Shown here: positions 57,791-64,000 of the stretch, piece by piece | How the letters are laid out: every line of letters begins with the position of its first letter | How positions within the stretch are numbered: position 1 is the first letter of the stretch | Assembly (NCBI GenBank): GCA_015178975.1 | Contig: WHVD01000025.1 | Location: 496,001 to 560,000 of the forward strand | Length of the DNA stretch: 64,000 nucleotides | Direction: 5' to 3' | Source: Hysterangium stoloniferum | Taxonomy: Eukaryota; Basidiomycota; Agaricomycetes; Hysterangiales; Hysterangiaceae | Translations under genes and position numbers: made by a program | The notes under the pieces: model-generated | What the model saw: the letters and a program-made list of their open reading frames with translations, nothing else | Databases searched by the model: none | Told to the model about the DNA's origin: nothing

Positions 57791-58157
57791 ATGAGTGAAC
57801 GAATACGCAACTGAGCTGCTCAAGAGTCAAGAATGGCGTCAAAATCTAGTTTATTGCTCTCGACTAACTTGCATGCATGCATTCACGTCGGTATAGATAT
57901 AAATGACGATAAATATTAGCAGCTAGGCACAGGGTTCTTAATATAATGACCTCTAGATTCCTCTATGTTTCGGGCAGTGACAACCTTGCAGCTCACTGAG
58001 GGCGGCCTGCTTGAGCAACAAGTCACGTTCCTCCCGGGTGAAATAATAGGGTTCCCATCACAGTTAAAACGGGGTTGTGTCAATTAAAGTATCCGATCCA
58101 CGTATTTATAAATGGGGTGAAGAGCACCACAAAATCCTTTGCAGGGATGTCAAATTT

Positions 58158-58517
58158 TGTTGAAATAGACTCGAGCGCCCAAGTCTAAGTCAAGTAAATA
58201 TGACAACGCCAAGTAGTATCACCTTACTCTATGTCAAGTCAACACGACCATACCATGGAGTTACATGCCTTGGATACGTGTGGACACGTATACCACTATT
58301 GTAATTCTTTTCGGCTGCATATCCAAAACCTATTTAGCTAGCACAGTAGCAGCACCATACCTCAGTCGAACCAATCTTACGTGTTGACTGAGGTACGTTA
58401 ATATTCCTATAGTTTCAGTTACAGTCGACTCACTAAAATATGTCATAGCATACTTTGTTACAGGTAACAAATATAGTCGAACCAATCTTACGTGTCGACT
58501 GAGCATACTTTGTTACA
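58158..58517 (+). repeat. 5' LTR of the copia element
   Basis: 360 bp. It has an internal duplication: TCGAACCAATCTTACGTGTYGACTGAG occurs twice, and GCATACTTTGTTACAGGT twice, at its 3' end. Confidence 0.95.
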
Positions 58518-58532
58518 GGTTATGGGCCCCGA
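58518..58532 (+). promoter_or_regulatory. primer-binding site, initiator tRNA-Met half-molecule type
   Basis: GGTTATGGGCCCCGA directly follows the LTR. GGTTATGGGCCC is the exact complement of the anticodon arm of many eukaryotic initiator tRNA-Met (GGGCCCATAACC), the internal priming site used by copia elements, rather than the tRNA 3' end. Confidence 0.75.
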
Positions 58533-58586
58533 ACAAAGCTGCTAATTAAACATACTCGAGAATTAACTACGAACACCTGACTGACA

Positions 58587-58636
58587 CCGAACCCCGAACC
58601 CCGAACCCCGAACCCCAAAACCCGAAACCCGAAACC
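58587..58636 (+). repeat. (CCCCGAA)n microsatellite in the leader
   Basis: About four perfect CCCCGAA 7-mers followed by degenerate CCCGAAA units, 70-120 bp upstream of the gag start. Confidence 0.85.
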
Positions 58637-58708
58637 ATTGATCAACTCAGAACCCCTGATAAGACCTGACCGAACCCAAACCCCGAACTAGCCCCTACTC
58701 ATACCAAA

Positions 58709-61700
58709 ATGTCTACACAACCCACACTATTCATGTTACCATTGGAAGATCGTTTCGATGGAAGCAACTGGCTCACCTGGCACAACACCATTTGGTCTGC
58801 TGCAGGCGCACGAGGTGTCCAAGGATACCTGGATGGTACCATACAGACTCCTTCCCCCATCAACTCTAATATTGCACCCACACCGACAAGCTACTGGGGA
58901 TCCAAGACCCCCTCACCTGAGGAATGGGAACAACACAATGTGTATGCGAAGGCAATGATCGACCTAAATGTGAAAAACCCCATCGGTCACGGTATTCAAC
59001 TCACAGACACCGCACATGAAGCATGGTCTGCACTAAAAAAAATCCATAGTATGACATCTGACATAGGTTTGTTAAACGCCGATAATGAACTTTGTGCAAT
59101 TAAACATACAGATGGTGTGGATATCTTAAGCCATTTTGCACGACTGTGGGAAGGATGGGCAAAGGTGAATGCACAAGGGGGAAAGATGGACGACTCGACT
59201 TTTCGTATAATCGTAATCACGTCAATGCCCAAGGAGTGGGACCTAGTCATCACAACACTTTTCCCATTGAAAACATCACATGAAGTAATCGCAAACCTCA
59301 CCTTATACAACACAACACTCGCTCGACACAGAAAGCCAATGCCACAATCATCACAAGCTCTCGCAATGACCAGACACAACAAATTGACCGATGTCTGCTC
59401 CAATCCAAATTGTAAATGCGTAGGACACACGGTCGACAAGTGTTTCAAACCTGGGGGGGGAATGGAAGGCCAGTACCCAGACTGGTGGAGGAAAAAGGGG
59501 GTGGCAAACAGTGGAAACCAGACCTCACAACAAACACCACCAAGTAGCGCACCCCTGAAACCAACAGCGAGCATGGCGGTGGTGCCATCTACCCCCTTCA
59601 CTTCTGGATCTGGGGAATTTTGCGCACTCATGACACAGGCAGACCCGACAATATCAACCATCATCACCTACGCTGATTCCGCAGCGAGTGACCACTTCTT
59701 TACCAATGTAAACGATTTTGTGTTGTACAAGCCATACACGGGAAAGAACGGGTCAACAGCAACCAGTGGTAGCACTTTCCCAATACTTGGAAAGGGAACG
59801 GTCAATAAACGCTGTATGTACAATGGACGTATTATCAACCTCTCCTTCAGAGACGCACTCCACTGCCCAACTCTATCCCATAATCTCGTGTCCATTGGAA
59901 GGCTTGATAACAATGGCTGCTATGCAATTTTTGGGGGAGGAGGGGTCACCTTTACCAACCCAACCGGCCGCCCGTTTATGTATGGGAAGGGAGAGGGGAC
60001 AATGTACTGAATTGAGATATTTCCGCCAACTGGGCCTCTCCCAAACACCACAATGCCCCCCGACATGGCGACACACCTGACGACCGCGAACGACACACTC
60101 GCGAGTGCACTTGCCACAAAATCCCACGACCGGCCCACTGATATCGACACCTGGCACCGACGTCTTGGTCACGTCAGTTATGACACCGTCCAATGCATGT
60201 CCAAACACGATATTGTTCACGGGATGGAAATAACCACCCTAGTGACTCGGCCAGGAATGTGCGAAGGGTGTATCATGGGGAAACACACCTGTCACCCTTT
60301 TTACATGAATGATGAGTGGGAGACAGCGATTGGGGAGCACACATATATTGACCTGCGGGGGCCATCCTGAGTGCAATCTACCAGCGGCAGAAGCTACATG
60401 ATGCCCTGCGTCGATGGGTACAGTAACCATCATGAAGTTTTTTTTCTGTCCACCAAGGAAGCCGAGGTGACATTGTCTGCTTTTAAAAATTACATGGCAC
60501 TAACTGAGTGCCAGACAGGAATGAAAGTGTGCACCATACGTACAGATGAAGGAACCGAATTCATCAACTCCCTGTGGACCGCATACCTCACCGAACAAGG
60601 TATTATCCATGAGTCCACCACCACCTATTCCTCCTCGTCCAATAGCGTCGTCGAACGGTGTCACCGCACCATCATCGAAAGGGTCCACATTTGCCTGTAC
60701 GAGAACAATCTTCCACCATCACTATGGTGTGAAATTGCAGCGGCAATTGCATACACGATGGACTTCATTCCCACCTCTAGACACCCTGTGTGAGGAGTAT
60801 GCTTTTACCACAGTATCATTGTGGTAAAACACTCTTTTTATTTCATTTATATTTTACATATCCTATTCATATTTTTCTATCTTTCATATTCTTCGAATAT
60901 TGCATATTTCATTAGTTCGAAGCATTGTGTATACTTGTGGGTGCACTCAGCACCAATTAGAACTCAGACACACTTTAACCCAAGAACCACCACTCGTAAG
61001 ACACAAACTAGGTCTACTACGAGCGGTGATCAGGGTAACATGTCAGCTACTACATAAGTAGCAGTATCTGAACTACTGAGCACTTCTGGCCTCGAACTGT
61101 AATAGTCGAGGCCTCCACTCGAACCATTGCACTCGTTGACTCCTTCGTCATCTCGTGCTCTTTCTCTCACTTTCTCCTATATTGCACCGAATAGGTCAAT
61201 ATCCTTCCTTTCTACTCATTTCTTCGTATATAGAATGGTCAGAACTTCCGCCACTCTTCACACCCTGATGCGACCCCTTTTGAGCTGTGGTATGGACGAA
61301 AACCCAACATCTCTCACTTACAACCGCTTGGATGTACCGCCTATGCAAAGATCCCAGTCAAAGCAGGAGGCGGGCTAAGTAAACTGGACCCACACTCCAT
61401 TAAAGGGATTCACGTAGGATATTTTGGACGTGATGCTTACTGAATTTATGACCCAGAAACCCGATGCATCTTCCGCTCTTGCGACGTCATCTTTGAAGAA
61501 ACCTGTAGCCATGGAACGCTAACTGATGTATCGAGCGAGGGGGAGGTGATTAGCACTGGCCACGTCACACTCGACACAAATGAGAAGTCAGACGAGACTC
61601 ACAGGGGACTAGCACCAGCACACGACCACGTACCCCCAACCAATACCTCTCTGTCTGCACCCAAACCAACCACTATTGAACTTGCACCACATCGCTCCTC

Positions 61701-62392
61701 ACGTGTTCCTGTACCAACAAAGGCACTTCAGGACTCGATAAATTCCAAAAACAATATATGAGACACTAAAGCCGCTGGAGAGGCATGGGTGGATGACGAA
61801 ACACGCATCACTGACAGTGACCAAACCAGAGCCTTCCATACAGATACCAAAATGATCCCAGAACCGACAAATGTCTGGCTTCCCAACACATACCATGAGG
61901 CGATGACATGTCCTGATATATGGGGGGGGCAATAGGTAAAGAACTAGAGGTAATGAAGAAGCATGGGGTCTGGACAGTAGTGGATTATCCCAAGAATGTC
62001 AGATTGATAAAAATGCGGTGGACTTTCGCAAACAAGTATGACGGAAATGGAGAACTTGTCACGCGCAAAGCACGTCTTGTCGCCAAAGGCTTTATGCAAA
62101 TCCCTGACGTCGACTTCTTCGAAACATACGCCTCAGTCGTAAGGTATGAATCACTGCGAATGAACTTAGCCATTGCGGCTGCAACCAATATGGAAGCATG
62201 GCAGATCAATTATGTCGCAGCGTATCTCAATTCCACTCCACAAGCTACTACATACGATATCACTATATACAGGAACACGTCGAAGAAGGGGATATAGAAG
62301 TACATCACATACCCTCTAATGAAAATCTTGCTGATATGTTCATGAAACCGCTGGCAAGGGTGCTTTTCAACAGACACTGCGTTGCATTATGA
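58709..62392 (+). pseudogene. copia gag-pol, inactivated
   Basis: Gag starts at 58709 (MSTQPTLFMLPLEDRFDGSN) and is open to 60010. It has a zinc knuckle CSNPNCKCVGHTVDKC (about 59,397) and a protease site ITYADSAASDHFF (about 59,665; DSAAS instead of the usual DSGAS). TGA at 60008-60010 is followed by integrase HHCC (WHRRLGHVSYDTVQ...CEGCIMGKHTCHPF), a TGA at 60368-60370, DDE remnants (IRTDEGTEFINSLW, SSNSVVERCHRTIIER), the nested LTR, integrase C-terminus (ATPFELWYGRKPNISHLQPL) with TGA at 61441-61443, a further TGA at 61759-61761, RT start (WTFANKYDGNGELVTRKARL...MEAWQINYVAAYLNS), then a jump to the RNase H end (HIPSNENLADMFMKPLARVL). About 1 kb of RT/RNase H is missing. Confidence 0.92.
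60789..61262. mobile_element. solo LTR nested in copia integrase, CCCTG target duplication
   Basis: 474 bp, TGTGAGGAGTATG...CTCTTCACA with TGTGA/TCACA ends, flanked by CCCTG at 60784-60788 and 61263-61267. Removing it and one CCCTG joins SRHP to DATPFELWYG, restoring the integrase frame. Near its 5' end TTTTACCACA/TGTGGTAAAA (60802-60828) forms a perfect 10 bp stem. Orientation unknown. The start resembles the insertion at 1501 (TGTGAGGTATCAGC). Confidence 0.92.
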
Positions 62393-62422
62393 CTTTGTGA
62401 GAGTGCATCGAGCCAGGGGGAG

Positions 62423-62782
62423 TGTTGAAATAGACTCGAGCACCCAAGTCTAAGTCAAGTAAATATGACAACGCCAAGTAGTATTGCCTTACTCTATGTC
62501 AAGTCAACATGACCATACCATGGAGTTACATGCCTTGGATACGTGTGGATATGTATACCACTATTGTAATTCTTTTCGGCTGCATATCCAAAACCTATTT
62601 AGCTAGCACAGTAGCAGCACCATACCTCAGTCGAACCAATCTTACGTGTTGACTGAGGTACGTTAATATTCCTATAGTTTCAGTTACAGTCGACTCACTA
62701 AAATATGTCATAGCATACTTTGTTACAGGTAACAAATATAGTTGAACCAATCTTACATGTCGACTGAGCATACTTTGTTACA
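62423..62782 (+). repeat. 3' LTR of the copia element
   Basis: 360 bp. It differs from the 5' LTR at about eight transitions, five of which are CpG in the left copy and TpG or CpA here. Confidence 0.95.
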
Positions 62783-62793
62783 AATTTTGTTAT

Positions 62794-62894
62794 AATTTAA
62801 GAAATGGATTTTGTGCACGTGCAGGATTCTATTGATTTCCTTATAAGGAAATCAATTTGAAATTTTGTGGCAAACAAAATTTATTTCTTAAATT
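62794..62894. repeat. about 100 bp hairpin with a 26 bp perfect palindrome core
   Basis: The core 62831-62856 is ATTGATTTCC-TTATAA-GGAAATCAAT. Outer arms 62794-62814 (AATTTAAGAAATGGATTTTG) and 62874-62894 are complementary at 19 of 21 positions. The copia element sits 11 bp to the left. It could be a small foldback element or a hairpin RNA gene. No termini recognised. Confidence 0.7.
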
Positions 62895-62995
62895 TCACCT
62901 CACTGAGAGGGATTTTGAGTGTCCCCTACAGGGGATCAGCCCAGCAGTGTTAGTAAGGTCGGATTCCGCCATCCGTGAATACATCTACTCGGGAC

Positions 62996-63760
62996 CTCAG
63001 CCTTCAATTTCTCTTTGCTGGCACAGAACACTACGTCAGTCGTGAATTGTGACTAACTCAGGTTAGCAGGATCATGGGGGTCATATTATACCTAGATCTA
63101 GAGAGCGGATTTCGAGCTTGCTTGGAACCGATAGTCCCTGCTTACTTGCTAGTCTATGAATATTTAATGTAATTGTGTGTGTATTCATAACATTGAGTGC
63201 ACGAGCTTACTTTCATAATAGCACAGCCAATACCTTTGTGTCCTCGCCCCCTCCTCCCATTCGTGTCATCGGCTGTAAGACGACTTCACTCAGAAAGTAG
63301 ATTGTCTAGAGGTAGTGAAGGAGTACGGAAGTATGAGTCTGATGTGAATCCGAGTTTGTGCTGGCCTTATATATGTCCGATAACAATGAAGAAACTGGCG
63401 TCGCCACAACATATCTAGATCAAAATAAAATGAATCACAATTACCGCACATTGTGGGATCGGACAATGAGCTGTCTCTTTCCACAAATTCTATTGTTTTA
63501 CAACAATGACCTTGAAATTAGCTCGGATTCTAAGGACCTCAAATCTGCACGCTCACCTATCTAAATCTAGACTGAAGGGTGGTGCATTATTATTGTCACC
63601 TAGTTTAAGAACTCATTCTGCACTCACACGTCAGCTTTCTCGTGTTCTCGAAGGTCCATTCGAATCACGAATAGCTTTTCCAATTTTCTGCTATTACTGA
63701 GTGACAGGAGGCGGCGGCTCGAAGGGGATTTCCATTTGGTCCCCACAACTACTAGCAAAT
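62996..63760 (+). repeat. repeat B, copy 3
   Basis: CCTCAGCCTTCAATTTCTC...GGGGATTTCCATTTGGTCC. Matches 48,509-48,990 (+) and 49,590-50,310 (-), and is uninterrupted, so it shows the unit's full extent here (about 765 bp). It contains a TATA-like CTTATATATG at about 63,365. No long ORF. Confidence 0.75.
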
Positions 63761-63929
63761 CTAACTGTTAAAACATTTCCGCAATGAGATATTCAACCAT
63801 GGCGGGAAGAAAAAATTAACTGGTTCACCGTGTGGTTTCAGTCAATACAATACTTTACAATTTAGACGCACTATTCCGTTTTCCTGACGATGTAATGACA
63901 GGCTATATCTGACTAACACCAGGATAACA

Positions 63930-64000
63930 AAAAGTTTTAGGATCCTTAGTAGAGCCTTATGTTATATAAACTTTAACAATCATTCATTGAATCCTTATAA
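63930..64000 (-). repeat. GGATCC-type unit, partial, at window edge
   Basis: The reverse complement of the stretch around 48,830-48,905 (TTTTAGGATCCTYAGTA, then TTATATAAACT). Continues beyond the window. Confidence 0.6.

Larger units (their letters stand above)
55589..58077. repeat. composite module, copy B
   Basis: Second copy of 45951-48496, in the same orientation on the left and inverted right of about 57.8 kb. It has diverged by point changes and small indels (for example, 19 bp missing near 55,625). It abuts the BTB gene's first exon on the left and ends about 80 bp before the copia element. Confidence 0.8.
58158..62782 (+). mobile_element. Ty1/copia retrotransposon, complete ends, dead interior
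   Basis: Two 360 bp LTRs (58158-58517, 62423-62782), TGTTGAAATAG...TTTGTTACA, flanked by AATTT (58153-58157 and 62783-62787). A primer-binding site follows the left LTR and a purine-rich tract (AGCCAGGGGGAG) precedes the right one. The order gag, protease, integrase, reverse transcriptase remnant, RNase H tail defines Ty1/copia. Reverse transcriptase and RNase H are mostly deleted. The LTRs differ at about eight sites, all transitions. A solo LTR of another family is nested in integrase. Confidence 0.96.

Noticed and set aside
58587..58636. Internal telomere
   Set aside because: The 7-mer CCCCGAA is not the CCCTAA-type repeat expected in basidiomycetes, and the array lies inside a retrotransposon leader.
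58996..59667. 223-codon minus-strand open frame
   Set aside because: It is antisense to the copia gag, with no recognisable domain.

Overview
This window is nuclear DNA of a filamentous basidiomycete, most likely an agaricomycete. The genes carry many 48-66 bp GT-AG introns. The gene families fit such a fungus: expanded F-box/LRR proteins, riboflavin-aldehyde-forming/RlpA-like secreted proteins, DUF3712, fungal calpain with ZZ fingers and fungal BTB. The rest is layered LTR retrotransposon debris. No species is claimed.

Layout. 1-7.4 kb is a retrotransposon nest: a broken Ty1/copia element on the minus strand, cut by several solo LTRs of one family (called LTR-A here), by another LTR-type insertion, and by a 1.3 kb miniature LTR element with 206 bp LTRs and a clean 5 bp target duplication. 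8.1-10 kb holds two oppositely oriented halves of a DUF3712 gene. 10.7-12.7 kb has two RlpA-like (double-psi beta-barrel) secreted protein genes. 12.7-18.6 kb is gene-poor with LTR and gypsy relics. 18.6-32 kb is the main genic block: two F-box-like genes of one small family (X), two F-box/LRR genes of another (Y), a nine-exon FAD-linked oxidoreductase and a coiled-coil F-box gene. 32.8-35 kb is a copia gag relic hit by a solo LTR that itself carries a second solo LTR, each with its own target duplication.

36.3-39.75 kb is a 15-exon calpain (879 codons, catalytic Cys-His-Asn and two C-terminal ZZ fingers). 42.8-45.8 kb is elongation factor 2 (842 codons, as in yeast), whose second intron reads as GC-AG. 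45.95-48.5 and 55.6-58.1 kb are two copies of a composite module: a dead copia gag next to head-to-head copies of an LRR-like gene fragment that form long inverted repeats. Between them lie an inverted pair of another repeat (B), an SDR gene with a 6 nt exon, and a BTB gene. 58.16-62.78 kb is a complete-length but dead Ty1/copia element with 360 bp LTRs, an initiator-tRNA-like primer site and a nested solo LTR. The window ends in a third copy of repeat B.

The genes do not form one pathway. They are single housekeeping, regulatory or secreted functions in repeat-rich DNA. The strongest cross-cutting signal is that many in-frame stops in the dead genes are TGA where CGA (Arg) is expected, and LTR-LTR differences are transitions mostly at CpG. 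This points to methylation-driven CpG decay of repeats. All exon junctions were derived by eye from splice signals and reading-frame continuity. Family assignments come from recognised motifs, not from searches.
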